Assembly (NCBI GenBank): GCA_036323355.1
Contig: AP028876.1
Location: 3,224,001 to 3,288,000, forward strand
Length of the DNA: 64,000 nucleotides
Direction of reading: 5' to 3'
Source of the DNA: Gottschalkiaceae bacterium SANA
Lineage (GTDB): Bacteria; Bacillota; Clostridia; Tissierellales; GPF-1
The notes beneath the pieces were generated by a model that saw only the letters and a program-made list of their open reading frames with translations, did not search any database and was not told where the DNA came from. Shown in pieces: positions 16,074-25,303 of the stretch. The translations under genes and the position numbers were made by a program. Positions within the stretch are counted from its first letter, which is position 1. Every line of letters starts with the position of its first letter.

Positions 16074-16140
16074 CACAGAATATCACATTTTCCCACATTT
16101 TACAACACCAAATTCACATTAGCTCACATTTAGCCACATG
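16074..16140 (-). promoter_or_regulatory. Promoter of the YczE-like gene with 10-bp-phased CACAT repeats
   Basis: On the minus strand TTGTAA (16100-16105), 17 bp, TATTCT (16077-16082) with an extended TG. On the plus strand CACA(T/G) starts at 16074, 16084, 16094, 16115, 16125 and 16135: exact 10-bp steps with one double step across the -35 hexamer. This is probably an operator array for the DeoR regulator. Confidence 0.7.
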
Positions 16141-16246
16141 TCCCCAACTAGTCAGAGTAGTCCGACGATTTCGAATGGCATATAGCCCTGACTTTATAAG
16201 GTATCCTTTTTGAGAAAAGAGGAAACGCGACCCTTAAAAAAGACAA

Positions 16247-16314
16247 AAAAAAGAACATCCGATTGAATAATGAGGTTAACAATACAGCAACCCTCTTATT
16301 CAGATGTTCTTTTC
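16247..16314 (-). terminator. Long-stem terminator of the lipid kinase gene
   Basis: Arms of about 25 bp (AAAAGAACATC... near 16249-16276 and ...GATGTTCTTTT at 16289-16314) with a few mismatches; the minus-strand transcript ends in a run of Ts. The segment 16141-16246 between it and the YczE promoter holds no gene. Confidence 0.8.
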
Positions 16315-16330
16315 TACTAACAATTAGAAT

Positions 16331-17233
16331 CTAAAGCGATTCTGCAGACACGATTAATTCAATGGCTCCCGGCTCCATATGAAATTGTACCGGTAAAAGA
16401 TCGCCTCGTTCTCCATCCACATCAAGGGGCACACTACTCAGTCCGTTAATGATCAGATCCTGGGTTTGAAAATGATGAACTTTGGAGTGTTGTACATGAA
16501 TTCCCATCAAAAACCGTGTAAAGATCTCCATCAGCTCTGGAATCGGTGCCTGTTCAATCACCAAGCAATCAAACTTGCCATCCTGATAGGATGCGTCGGG
16601 CAGTGCACGGGAAAATCCCCCAACACTTGCCGTATTAGAGACCAGAAATAAAAGAGTATCCACCGTAAATGTTTTTTCTGGCGTTTCGAATGTTAATAAA
16701 TAGGATTTTGAAATTTCTTCCGGCATTTTAACTGCGCCCTGCACATAATAGGCTAGTCTTCCAAACCAGGTCTTCCATTCCGATGCTAGCTCGTGGGCAA
16801 TACTCGTAAAAGCACCGCCAGCGGCAACATTAATAAAAAATCGATCATTCACTTTCCCAATATCCACAATTTGAACCTGTTCATCCAGCAACATATCCAC
16901 AACATCCCCAACCGAATTGGGAAGTTTAAGCTGACGGGCAAAATCATTCACCGTCCCCGCAGGAAGTATAGCCAAACGAGGCCGCTTTTCATATTGCATC
17001 AAGCCATTGATCACTTCGTGGATGGTCCCATCACCACCGCAAGCCATGACTATATCTACATCTCGTTCTATCATCGTTGCAGCCATGTCTTCAGCGTCCT
17101 TCGGGCCCTTTGTTGCGTAGAGGCTGACAATCCAATTTGTTTTCACTTGAACCTGACGTGCGATCTCAAAAACCTTGTCTTGCTCCCATTGCCGCCCGGC
17201 AGAGGGATTATAAATAATAAATAACTCTTTCAT
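16331..17233 (-). CDS. Diacylglycerol kinase-family lipid kinase
   Basis: A 300-residue cytoplasmic or peripheral kinase of the DgkB/YegS/BmrU group. It opens with IYNPSAG, has the nucleotide-binding ACGGDGTIHEVINGL at about residue 65-80, followed by PAGTVNDFA, all diagnostic of the catalytic domain; the rest is the beta-sandwich C-terminal domain. AAGGAGG precedes the ATG. It probably phosphorylates diacylglycerol or a similar lipid during phospholipid turnover. Monocistronic, with a long terminator. Confidence 0.92.
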   Translation of the reverse strand: MKELFIIYNPSAGRQWEQDKVFEIARQVQVKTNWIVSLYATKGPKDAEDMAATMIERDVDIVMACGGDGTIHEVINGLMQYEKRPRLAILPAGTVNDFARQLKLPNSVGDVVDMLLDEQVQIVDIGKVNDRFFINVAAGGAFTSIAHELASEWKTWFGRLAYYVQGAVKMPEEISKSYLLTFETPEKTFTVDTLLFLVSNTASVGGFSRALPDASYQDGKFDCLVIEQAPIPELMEIFTRFLMGIHVQHSKVHHFQTQDLIINGLSSVPLDVDGERGDLLPVQFHMEPGAIELIVSAESL

Positions 17234-17345
17234 GGTCTGCCTCCTTATCCTCTTTGTACCCTATCCATCCCCGTTAGTCAATCTTCTTACTAGGATCTCG
17301 CTTGCACCGGGGTGTCATCCGCTTTTCATTTTTCCTCAAAAGAAA

Positions 17346-17371
17346 AGAATAAGCGCCAAAGGGCTTATTCT
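17346..17371 (-). terminator. Terminator of the PAS-GGDEF-EAL gene, overlapping its stop codon
   Basis: AGAATAAGC and GCTTATTCT arms with an eight-base loop; the minus-strand transcript continues TTTTCTTTT. The TAA stop of the gene (17365-17367) lies inside the first arm. Confidence 0.8.
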
Positions 17372-19071
17372 TCTGTTGAAACGAGCCAGTTGTGAATGCT
17401 CTTTTTCAATGCAGGGCGATAATAATAGAATCCTTGAATATAATCAACCTGGTGTTCTTGATAGAACTTCAATTGTTCAAGAGTCTCTACCCCTTCCGCC
17501 ACAACTTTTAAACCCATCTGCTTAGACAAGACCACCATATAAGAAACCAGCTTTTGTACATTGATGTCCTGCATCATGCGCTCTGTGAAAAACTGACTTA
17601 CCTTCACCTGCTTAACATAACGATTCATCAGCCGCTCCATCGCCGCATAGCCATTTCCAAAATCATCAATAACAATGGAGAACCCCTCTTCGTCCAATCG
17701 ATTTAAATTATCATTGGCCACGCCATGGCAATCAAATTTTAAGTTTTCCGTAACTTCAAGTTCAATCCATTTTGGATCCAGTTGATAACGGGCTGCCATT
17801 TTCAATACATGTTCTGCAAATTCAACCTGCTCCATCTGTTTAATCGAGAGATTCAATGCCATTCTTATGGGCACACTTCTTCCAGCATTGATTTCTGCAA
17901 TCATGGCAAAGGCTTCTTCCATCACAAAGTCTCCAATTTGCATAATCGCACCATTACTCTCAGCAATCGGAATAAACTCACTTGGTGAAATATCCCCTAG
18001 TTCTGAATCTTTCCATCTTGCCAAGGCTTCCACCTTGCTGATTTCCCCCGATTTCATCTCCATGATCGGTTGATAAACCACATAAATTTTTTTCTCCTCG
18101 ACTGCAGAACGCAAACGATTCTCCAATTGAAACCGCCTGATCCGTTTCTGTTTTAAACGAGAAGAGTAGCGAATCCATTTCACTTCCTTTTCTTCTCGAA
18201 TTGAATTCAAAGCCAGCCGAGCATTATTGACCCACTGTGAACTCGTTTTAACAGAATCACCTTTCTCGGCAAATCCAATCTGAACACCTTGGCTAAGAAC
18301 CAAACCTTCAAAATTATATTCCTCAAATTCCAATGCCAGCTCTCGGGCTACCCTTTCACTTTTTTTATCTTCCAAAGGCAACACAAGGGCAAATCCATCC
18401 ATTTTTAATCGAAAAACCTGTCCATTTTTTTCCACAGCAATTTGACCCAAGCGGTCTGCCAATGATATTAGCAATCGATCACCAAAGGCAAATCCAAAAG
18501 TTTCATTGATGCCACCGATACCAGACCAATCTGTTACAAAAACACCATATGGTTGAGGATCTGCCATAGCCGCTTCCATAAGCTGCATCATCATTCTTTC
18601 ATTGGGCAAACCTGTTAGTTCATCGTGATTCGCCTTACATTCTAAATCCTTATAAAAGGCATTTTCTTTCGTTTTGTCAATTGCCATCCCAAAGATGCCA
18701 ACAACCTCATTTGAACGAGGGTCGTTGATCACTGCTTTATGAACCAAAAAATCAAGCTTATTCCCTTTCATCTCTACGCCCTGTCGTTGAAAATCATAGC
18801 AGGCAGACTGATTGTTACTTTCTATAACCATTTGGTCTTGATGCAAATATTGAAGCGCTTCCTCTTTTGAAAATAATTCCACGTCTTTTCTTCCCAAGAC
18901 CTCTTCCCGAGAGCGTCCCACCATATCGCAAAACATCTGATTCGCGAAAAGATGCTCTCCTTCTACTGTTTTAACAAAAACAGAAACTGGAATTTTGTCA
19001 AAAAGCTGATGCATTTCATCACTAAATATTTCATTCAACTGAAATTTGTTGATTCCTGCTTGATTTTCCAT
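17365..19071 (-). CDS. PAS-GGDEF(degenerate)-EAL protein, probable c-di-GMP phosphodiesterase
   Basis: A 568-residue soluble protein. A PAS domain fills roughly residues 10-130 (FDKIPVSVF...LEGE-type core, RSREEVLGRKDVELF). A GGDEF domain follows, but its signature reads KMDGF instead of GGDEF, so cyclase activity is unlikely. The EAL domain occupies the C-terminal 250 residues, with VEALARW, LNLSIKQ, ELEVTEN, DDFGNG, EGVET and QGF intact, so the metal and substrate sites look competent; the usual KID reads KVS. The ATG at 19071 is used because GAGGAG sits six bases upstream. It is a likely c-di-GMP-degrading sensor; the PAS ligand is unknown. Confidence 0.88.
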   Translation of the reverse strand: MENQAGINKFQLNEIFSDEMHQLFDKIPVSVFVKTVEGEHLFANQMFCDMVGRSREEVLGRKDVELFSKEEALQYLHQDQMVIESNNQSACYDFQRQGVEMKGNKLDFLVHKAVINDPRSNEVVGIFGMAIDKTKENAFYKDLECKANHDELTGLPNERMMMQLMEAAMADPQPYGVFVTDWSGIGGINETFGFAFGDRLLISLADRLGQIAVEKNGQVFRLKMDGFALVLPLEDKKSERVARELALEFEEYNFEGLVLSQGVQIGFAEKGDSVKTSSQWVNNARLALNSIREEKEVKWIRYSSRLKQKRIRRFQLENRLRSAVEEKKIYVVYQPIMEMKSGEISKVEALARWKDSELGDISPSEFIPIAESNGAIMQIGDFVMEEAFAMIAEINAGRSVPIRMALNLSIKQMEQVEFAEHVLKMAARYQLDPKWIELEVTENLKFDCHGVANDNLNRLDEEGFSIVIDDFGNGYAAMERLMNRYVKQVKVSQFFTERMMQDINVQKLVSYMVVLSKQMGLKVVAEGVETLEQLKFYQEHQVDYIQGFYYYRPALKKSIHNWLVSTEE

Positions 19072-19216
19072 CTCACTCTCCTCATTCAAATATTCACCAT
19101 ATATTTATATTTTAACACTTTTATCTTAAATTTAGTAATTATTTCAAATTTTCAGTTCTCTCCTTTCTGTTTTTTTCGTAATTCAAATGAGATATAATAC
19201 TGAAAGGAGGTTTCTT

Positions 19217-21556
19217 ATGGTTAATCATCTATCTGTACGTAAATTTGTGGAATTCATTCTCGCATCCGGCGATATTGATACCACCTTTCGAAGTCAAAAG
19301 CGTGCAGTTGAAGGCACCTTTGCCCACCAAACCGTGCAAAATCGCTATCAAAAAAAATTTGGCGACGAGTATGAAACAGAAGTCCATCTCCTCTTCCAGA
19401 AAGAAACGCCCTATTATACCTTGGAATTAGAGGGACGTGCCGATGGCATCTTCCGCTTCAAGGATCATCTTGTTGTCGATGAAATCAAAAGCATCAAGGG
19501 CAGCTTAGCCCTTGTCGAAGAAGGCCGTCTTACTCACTGGGCGCAAGCTAGGGTCTATGCAACAATCATCATGATTCAAGAGGATCTTGCAGAGATTGGC
19601 GTTCAACTGACCTACTACAGCATGGAAGAAAAGAAATCAAAAATTTTCGAAGAAAGCTGGAAGCGCGATGACTTGCTGGCCTATTTTGAGGACCTTTTAA
19701 TTAATTACGATCAATGGGCAACCTTGCAAGGCAAATGGCTTCTCAAGCGAAATCAAGCCATCCATTCCCTGAACTTTCCATTCTCCGCCTACCGAACGGG
19801 CCAACGAGAAATGGCCGTTGCTGTTTATCAAACCATTCAACAAAAGACCAATCTATTTCTTCAAGCTCCAACAGGCACTGGAAAAACCTTGTCGGCGCTT
19901 TTCCCTGCCATAAAAAGCCTGCCCAATTCGAATATCGAGAAAATTTTTTACCTAACTGCGAAAACGCCACATAAGCAAATCGCCTTAACAACGCTGAATC
20001 TCTTTTTAGATTTTCCATTGAAACGCATTGAGCTTACCGCAAAAGAAAAAATTTGCCTAAATGATGTTTGTCAATGTGAACCGGAAATCTGTCCCTATGC
20101 CAAGGGACATTTCGATCGTGTGAAAAACTGTCTATGGACCATGCTAGAAGAAGAATCTCACTATACCCGGGATGTTATTCACCGTTATGCCAAAGAATAT
20201 CAAGTTTGTCCTCTCGAATTGGGCTTTGACCTTGCCCTCTTTTGTGATGTTATTATCGGTGATTACAACTACGTCTACGATCCAAAGGTGTATCTCCGTC
20301 GTTTTTTTGACACGGACCATACCCCTTATCTATTTTTGATCGATGAATCTCACAACCTTGTAGATCGCTTGCGAAGCATGTATTCTGTTCAGATCAACAA
20401 ACAGGATATACTCACCCTTCGCCGCTTGGTCAAACCCCATCATCCCAAACTAGCCAAGGCTTTAAATCGGGTGAACCGCGTATTTCTAGACCTCAAAAAT
20501 GAAGATGATCCCCCTTACAAGCCCTTGGATGCACCGCCTGATACCATGGATCGCGCCCTTCGCCGCCTGATTGAGGATCTAGATCCCATTCTGGCTGAAC
20601 GCAATTCACCCCTGCAGGAAACCCTCTTGGATTTTTATTTTCAGGCCTTGGATTATTTACGCATTGCGGAGCAACATGTAGATGAGGGCTATTTGATTTA
20701 CCTCTATCAACAGAAAAAACAATGCACCTTGCATCTCTACTGCATGGATCCCGCTATGAAGATGAGGACTTTAAATCAACGTGCCAAGTCGTCGATCTTT
20801 TTTTCTGCCACGCTCTCTCCGTTTCCTTATTTCAAAGAATTGCTGGGTGGTACGGAAAAAGACAAAACGGTGTCAATTTCTTCTCCCTTTGATACAAAGA
20901 ACTGTTTTGTCGGCCTTCAATACGGAATTAATCTGCGCTATCGCTATCGTGATGCCGCAATCCCCCAACTGGTTGCCCTAATCGGAGAATCCATCAAGAA
21001 ACGGCCTGGAAATTATATGGTTTTCTTTCCTTCTTACGCATATATGCATCAAGTATACGATGCCTTTTTTAACATATATCCCAAGCAACGAACCATTCTG
21101 CAAGAAAGCGGATGGGGCGAACCAGAACGAGAAGTCTTTTTGGATGCCTTTGAAAAAGCACCCGAAGAATCACTCCTTGGATTCTGTGTCTTGGGCGGCG
21201 TATTTTCAGAAGGCATCGACCTGCCTGAAAATCGATTAATCGGAGCCATCCTGGTGGGAATCGGATTGCCGCAGATCAGTTTTCAGCGGGATCAAATTAA
21301 ATCCTATTTCGATAAAAAACACGGAGACGGCTTTCTTTATGCCTATGTCATCCCGGGAATGAACAAGGTCATGCAGGCAGGCGGACGTGTCATTCGCACC
21401 GAAAGCGATACGGGTATGATTGTTCTAGTGGGTCAACGGTTTTCACAAGCACCTGCCATTGATCTGGTGCCCGACCACTGGCGACATGGACAATTCTATG
21501 GAGAAACCAAACCCCTATTAACTGATTTGGAAGCATTCTGGGAAAGCAACAAATAA
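19217..21556 (+). CDS. Rad3/DinG-type Fe-S helicase with N-terminal RecB/Cas4-like nuclease domain
   Basis: A 779-residue protein. The first 170 residues look like a PD-(D/E)xK nuclease: Asp76 in GRADGI, Glu89-Ile-Lys91 in VVDEIKS and the QARVYA motif at 110-115. The helicase part has Walker A APTGTGKT (217-224), a cysteine cluster CLNDVCQCEPEICPYA for a 4Fe-4S site, the DESH box in LIDESHNL, and C-terminal motifs FFSATL, EGIDLP and QAGGRVIR. The ATG follows AAAGGAGG. A TATAAT at 19193-19198 with a poor -35 may drive it. A DNA repair role is likely; no CRISPR or phage gene is nearby. Confidence 0.9.
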   Translation: MVNHLSVRKFVEFILASGDIDTTFRSQKRAVEGTFAHQTVQNRYQKKFGDEYETEVHLLFQKETPYYTLELEGRADGIFRFKDHLVVDEIKSIKGSLALVEEGRLTHWAQARVYATIIMIQEDLAEIGVQLTYYSMEEKKSKIFEESWKRDDLLAYFEDLLINYDQWATLQGKWLLKRNQAIHSLNFPFSAYRTGQREMAVAVYQTIQQKTNLFLQAPTGTGKTLSALFPAIKSLPNSNIEKIFYLTAKTPHKQIALTTLNLFLDFPLKRIELTAKEKICLNDVCQCEPEICPYAKGHFDRVKNCLWTMLEEESHYTRDVIHRYAKEYQVCPLELGFDLALFCDVIIGDYNYVYDPKVYLRRFFDTDHTPYLFLIDESHNLVDRLRSMYSVQINKQDILTLRRLVKPHHPKLAKALNRVNRVFLDLKNEDDPPYKPLDAPPDTMDRALRRLIEDLDPILAERNSPLQETLLDFYFQALDYLRIAEQHVDEGYLIYLYQQKKQCTLHLYCMDPAMKMRTLNQRAKSSIFFSATLSPFPYFKELLGGTEKDKTVSISSPFDTKNCFVGLQYGINLRYRYRDAAIPQLVALIGESIKKRPGNYMVFFPSYAYMHQVYDAFFNIYPKQRTILQESGWGEPEREVFLDAFEKAPEESLLGFCVLGGVFSEGIDLPENRLIGAILVGIGLPQISFQRDQIKSYFDKKHGDGFLYAYVIPGMNKVMQAGGRVIRTESDTGMIVLVGQRFSQAPAIDLVPDHWRHGQFYGETKPLLTDLEAFWESNK

Positions 21557-21660
21557 GATCCCTTCACCAGAGATCACGGATCCAATTTTTAAACTTATTT
21601 AAATTGATTTTCTCCAATCCTATTGATAAGATTAATTGACAATTCCCTGGAGGAAAGCAA

Positions 21661-22620
21661 ATGAAAAAAAATGGATTCACCTTAATTGAATTACTTGTCA
21701 CCCTCGCAATTCTAGGGCTTGTGCTTGCCATTGCCGTGCCCAATTATATGGCCGTTCAATCTTCAACAGGCAATCAAGCTTGCAGCCAACAGCGTGCATT
21801 GATCAACAAGGTCCTCAATGAGCAGATGGCCCAACAAGCGACAGAAGACTTGGAAGTTCTGCTTCAAACCCTTTTAGATGATGACTCCAAAATATATTTC
21901 AATGACCAACCCGTTTGCCCCGCCGGGGGCACCTATTCCACCATCGAACTGGATTCTGGAAAGATCGGTGTAATTTGCTCGGTCCACGGTGCACCCGAAG
22001 GTGCTGTCACCTTCAAGGGATATCAATACGACTTTTCCGATGGTACGGTAAAAGATTTAAATACTATTGGAACCATCGGCTATGGAAAGTTCACCTACAA
22101 CGAAGACACAGGAAAATTTTCATCTAGTCGCGGTGCTGCTTTCATTCCCTATGATAAAAGCAATCATTACAAAATAACCACAACAGCCGATCTTTCTGCT
22201 GGTAGTAATGGGTACGGTATTTTCTTGGAAACCAGCTTAAATGAAAGCAATAAGGATAGTGGTTCCATCATTCAATTCGACCCTGGATTAGGCACTATGA
22301 TTGCAAAACGAGAACGAGTAGATGGAAAAGAGAAACCTCACGAAAGAATTAATGTTGGAGACTATATCGCAGAAGCGAAGGTGAAAGAAAACGTCGAAAG
22401 TAATTGGTGGAAATCCGAGCATACCATGAGCCTAGAAGTCATAAGCATCGACGAAAACACCAAAGGTGTAAAAGTCTATATCGATGATGTTGCAATCTTC
22501 AATGATGGTGAATATTCCTACGTGATCGATTCTAACAAAGAAGATAAAACCTATACAGGTTTTCGAACCTGGAGCGGCGATGTAGAATTTTCCGGCATCG
22601 AATATGAAAATTTAGACTAA
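21661..22620 (+). CDS. Orphan type IV pilin-like protein with a large beta-rich C-terminal domain
   Basis: A 319-residue protein with a class III prepilin signal: KKNG followed by FTLIELLVTLAILGLVLAIAVPNY, so a prepilin peptidase should cut between Gly5 and Phe6, and Glu5 of the mature protein is present. The region to about 140 has three cysteines and a pseudopilin-like head. From about 155 onward the sequence looks like a concanavalin/LamG-type sandwich (FIPYDKSNHY, IFLETSLNES, VKVYIDDVAIF, FSGIEYENL), which may bind a polymer such as glycan. GGAGG precedes the ATG. No pilus assembly gene lies in the window. Confidence 0.8.
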   Translation: MKKNGFTLIELLVTLAILGLVLAIAVPNYMAVQSSTGNQACSQQRALINKVLNEQMAQQATEDLEVLLQTLLDDDSKIYFNDQPVCPAGGTYSTIELDSGKIGVICSVHGAPEGAVTFKGYQYDFSDGTVKDLNTIGTIGYGKFTYNEDTGKFSSSRGAAFIPYDKSNHYKITTTADLSAGSNGYGIFLETSLNESNKDSGSIIQFDPGLGTMIAKRERVDGKEKPHERINVGDYIAEAKVKENVESNWWKSEHTMSLEVISIDENTKGVKVYIDDVAIFNDGEYSYVIDSNKEDKTYTGFRTWSGDVEFSGIEYENLD

Positions 22621-22627
22621 AATGCAG

Positions 22628-22665
22628 AATCCCCGCAGCCAAAGGCTGCGGGGATTCTTTGCTTT
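22628..22665 (+). terminator. Terminator of the pilin-like gene
   Basis: A 13-bp perfect stem (AATCCCCGCAGCC / GGCTGCGGGGATT, loop AAA) is followed by CTTTGCTTTT. It also lies 5 bp past the end of the convergent LacI gene and may stop that transcript. Confidence 0.85.
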
Positions 22666-22669
22666 TCTA

Positions 22670-23647
22670 TTAGGTTTCTCGAACAAGCAGTTTATGGGGC
22701 AGAATTACTTGTTCAAGTGGTGCATTCATTTTTTTCATTTGCTCTTCTAAAAGACGAACAGACAAATAGCCCAAATCAAAAGTAGGCTGTTTCACACAAG
22801 TAAGCATCGGCGTTGTCAATTCCGAGATCATCGTCCCGTCAAAACTGATAATCCGAACCTCTTTCCCTGGTTTCACACCCTTCTCAACCAATACTCGAAT
22901 GGCAACTGCTCCATAGGTATCCGAATTCATCAGTAAGCCATCTATATCGGGATTTTTCCTCAAGGTAGTCTCAATTTTATCCTTCAAAAGATATAAATTA
23001 TCTTCACCACAAAAGATGTCTATCCTTACACCCTCGACTTCATCGCCAGCCCGTTTCGCACCATTCGCTCGATCCACCGACGAACTAGAGCCTCGCGCTC
23101 CACCAAAATAGGCGATCCTTCTACAGCCTGATTGTAGCATCTCATGGGTTGCTTCATACGCTGCTTTTTCATTGTCGACGACCACATAGGAAGTCGGCAT
23201 CGGATCGAAATACTCATTGCACATAACGACCGGAACCTTTTTTGCAAGCTCCACCAATCGATCACTGGTAATCGATGAAGAAACAAAAATTGCACCCGCT
23301 GCTTGATTACTATCTAGCAAGGCAAGAAAATGATCCATGTGACTCGTTTCAAATTCAACGGTTCCAATCATTGGATTCATATGTGCCTCTTTTACCCCTT
23401 GCTGAATACCACGAAGAATATCGGCATAAAAAGGGTTAGAAATCGTTGGAACCACCACCAATATGGAATTGCTCCTTTGCATTCTTAGATTTTTCGCTAC
23501 AAGATTCGGCCGGTAATTCAACTCCTCAATCGCCGCCAAAACCTTCTCGCGCGTTTCTGCCTTCACAATGGGATCATCGTTTAATACCCGTGATACCGTT
23601 GCGACAGAGTATCCGCACTGTTTAGCTACATCTTTAATCGTGTTCAT
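22670..23647 (-). CDS. LacI-family transcriptional regulator
   Basis: A 325-residue repressor. The helix-turn-helix and hinge are textbook (TIKDVAKQCGYSVATVSRVLND, then RPNLVAKNLR), followed by a periplasmic-binding-protein-like sensor domain. The ribosome-binding site is weak. It lies 18 bp behind the GH13 gene at the end of a glycosyltransferase-GH13-lacI operon. A perfect LacI-type palindrome at 26639-26652 ahead of that operon is the obvious operator, implying autoregulation. The inducer is probably the sugar handled by the GH13 enzyme. Confidence 0.9.
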   Translation of the reverse strand: MNTIKDVAKQCGYSVATVSRVLNDDPIVKAETREKVLAAIEELNYRPNLVAKNLRMQRSNSILVVVPTISNPFYADILRGIQQGVKEAHMNPMIGTVEFETSHMDHFLALLDSNQAAGAIFVSSSITSDRLVELAKKVPVVMCNEYFDPMPTSYVVVDNEKAAYEATHEMLQSGCRRIAYFGGARGSSSSVDRANGAKRAGDEVEGVRIDIFCGEDNLYLLKDKIETTLRKNPDIDGLLMNSDTYGAVAIRVLVEKGVKPGKEVRIISFDGTMISELTTPMLTCVKQPTFDLGYLSVRLLEEQMKKMNAPLEQVILPHKLLVRET

Positions 23648-23665
23648 CCCATCACATCCCTGTCT

Positions 23666-25303
23666 TTATTGTATCACAAGAATCCGCCCCTCATATGCAG
23701 CTAACTTTGATTGCCTCTTATGCTTCGAATGCGTTGTGATCAAACATTTTCCCTCTTCAAAAAACGTTCGATCTTTTTCTCGACTTGTCAAATTCACTTC
23801 GATCACCAGTCGGCGCCCTTGCCAAAGGCGTTGAAAACTGATCACGCCCGGTTGGCACTCTAAGGGTTTGAAACTTCCCCTCCGAAGGGTCGATTCTACT
23901 TTTCGCAGATTAATCATCCTCTGATAAAAGGAAAGAATCGACGTTTTATCATTCAACTCACGGGCTACATTCACATGCCTGTAATTGATAGCCGGAGACA
24001 GCTTCGGTTTTACCACGCTAAATCCCGCGTGGGATTCCGCACTCCAATGCATGGGATAACGCGCATTATCGCGACTCGTTTCCCACACGTCTCGAAGTAC
24101 CTTTTCTTCCGGCTCACCGCCCTCAAGAACCCTTCGTTGATAGGTTAAACAGGTACGGATATCCTGATACTGCGAAAAATGCCGATACCTGGCATTGGTC
24201 ATGCCGATCTCTTCGCCCATGTAAATAACCGGAACACCACGCAGACTTAAAAGCAATAGAGCCAGCGCTTTTGAGGATTCGCGCCAGTAGCGCCGATCTT
24301 CCCCAAAGTGGGAAACCGTACGACTTAGGTCATGGCTTCCAAAAAATATCATGGCCGCTAATTCAGCATCAATCATCTGCCAACGAAATAGGCGTTCTTT
24401 CCAACCCATAATAAATGCTTCCTGAGACTGCTTTTTTTCTCGATAGTAGTCCGTCGGTTCAAATTGCAAAAAGGAATCTAATTCTTTCCGAATCGGCGCT
24501 GCGTACGCGTATGCTTCCAACTCCGTAATGCCCTGGGTCTGACCGATCAAGAAAAGATCCTCTCCAATCAAGCGGCTTCTCAACTCTTGAATATATCTGT
24601 GAGACAAGGAATGGTTTTGAAAAAAGGCTTCTGGATATTCAGGTAAATTCGTTGCTGGATCCACACTCACATCCGGTAGTCCTGGTTCCTTTCCAATTTT
24701 ATTAATAACATCCAGTCGAAATCCATCAACACCACGATCAATCCAAAACTGCAAGACCTGGGTTACCGCTTGGCGGACCTCCGGATTCTCCCAATTCAAA
24801 TCCGGCTGCCAGTCGGAATAAAGATGAAGATAATAGTCATCTGTCTCCTTTGTTTGCGCCCAACATGATCCACCCACCTTGGAAGAAATCCAATTATTCG
24901 GTGGAGCATGGCCTCGTCCTGATTTCCAAATATAAAAATTCCGATACGGATTTTTCTTTGACTTTTTACTCTCTAAAAACCAGGTATGCTGGTCCGAAGT
25001 GTGATTCAAGGGTATATCTAGTATTAATCGCATGTCGTTATCTTTCAAGGATTTTACCAACTGATCAAAATCTTCGAGACTTCCTAAGCTTCTACGAATT
25101 TTTAAGTAATCACTAACATCATATCCACCATCCTTCATGGGAGACGAAAAGATTGGACAGAGCCACAAGGTTTCCACCCCAAGCCTAACAAGTTCTGGTA
25201 GTTTCTCACGAATTCCATTCAAATCCCCTAGTCCATCACCATTAGAATCATAAAAACTATCTGGATAGATTTCATATACAATCGTGTCTTTCCACCATGT
25301 CAT
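23666..25303 (-). CDS. GH13 alpha-glucosidase/oligo-1,6-glucosidase-like protein with Gln at the acid/base position
   Basis: A 545-residue protein with the full GH13 frame: EIYPDSF, NGDGLGDL, DIPLNHTSD, GFRLDVIN (nucleophile Asp198) and SHDLSR (stabilising Asp). The residue that should be the acid/base glutamate is Gln255, in LIGQTQG where relatives read VGE; the codon is CAG at 24539-24541, one base from GAG. Length and C-terminal domain are normal, so it is not otherwise decayed. It starts with an ATGA overlap on the glycosyltransferase stop, after GGGGGG. It may be a binding protein, a transglycosylase-like variant, or an enzyme with altered mechanism. Confidence 0.88.
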   Translation of the reverse strand: MTWWKDTIVYEIYPDSFYDSNGDGLGDLNGIREKLPELVRLGVETLWLCPIFSSPMKDGGYDVSDYLKIRRSLGSLEDFDQLVKSLKDNDMRLILDIPLNHTSDQHTWFLESKKSKKNPYRNFYIWKSGRGHAPPNNWISSKVGGSCWAQTKETDDYYLHLYSDWQPDLNWENPEVRQAVTQVLQFWIDRGVDGFRLDVINKIGKEPGLPDVSVDPATNLPEYPEAFFQNHSLSHRYIQELRSRLIGEDLFLIGQTQGITELEAYAYAAPIRKELDSFLQFEPTDYYREKKQSQEAFIMGWKERLFRWQMIDAELAAMIFFGSHDLSRTVSHFGEDRRYWRESSKALALLLLSLRGVPVIYMGEEIGMTNARYRHFSQYQDIRTCLTYQRRVLEGGEPEEKVLRDVWETSRDNARYPMHWSAESHAGFSVVKPKLSPAINYRHVNVARELNDKTSILSFYQRMINLRKVESTLRRGSFKPLECQPGVISFQRLWQGRRLVIEVNLTSREKDRTFFEEGKCLITTHSKHKRQSKLAAYEGRILVIQ

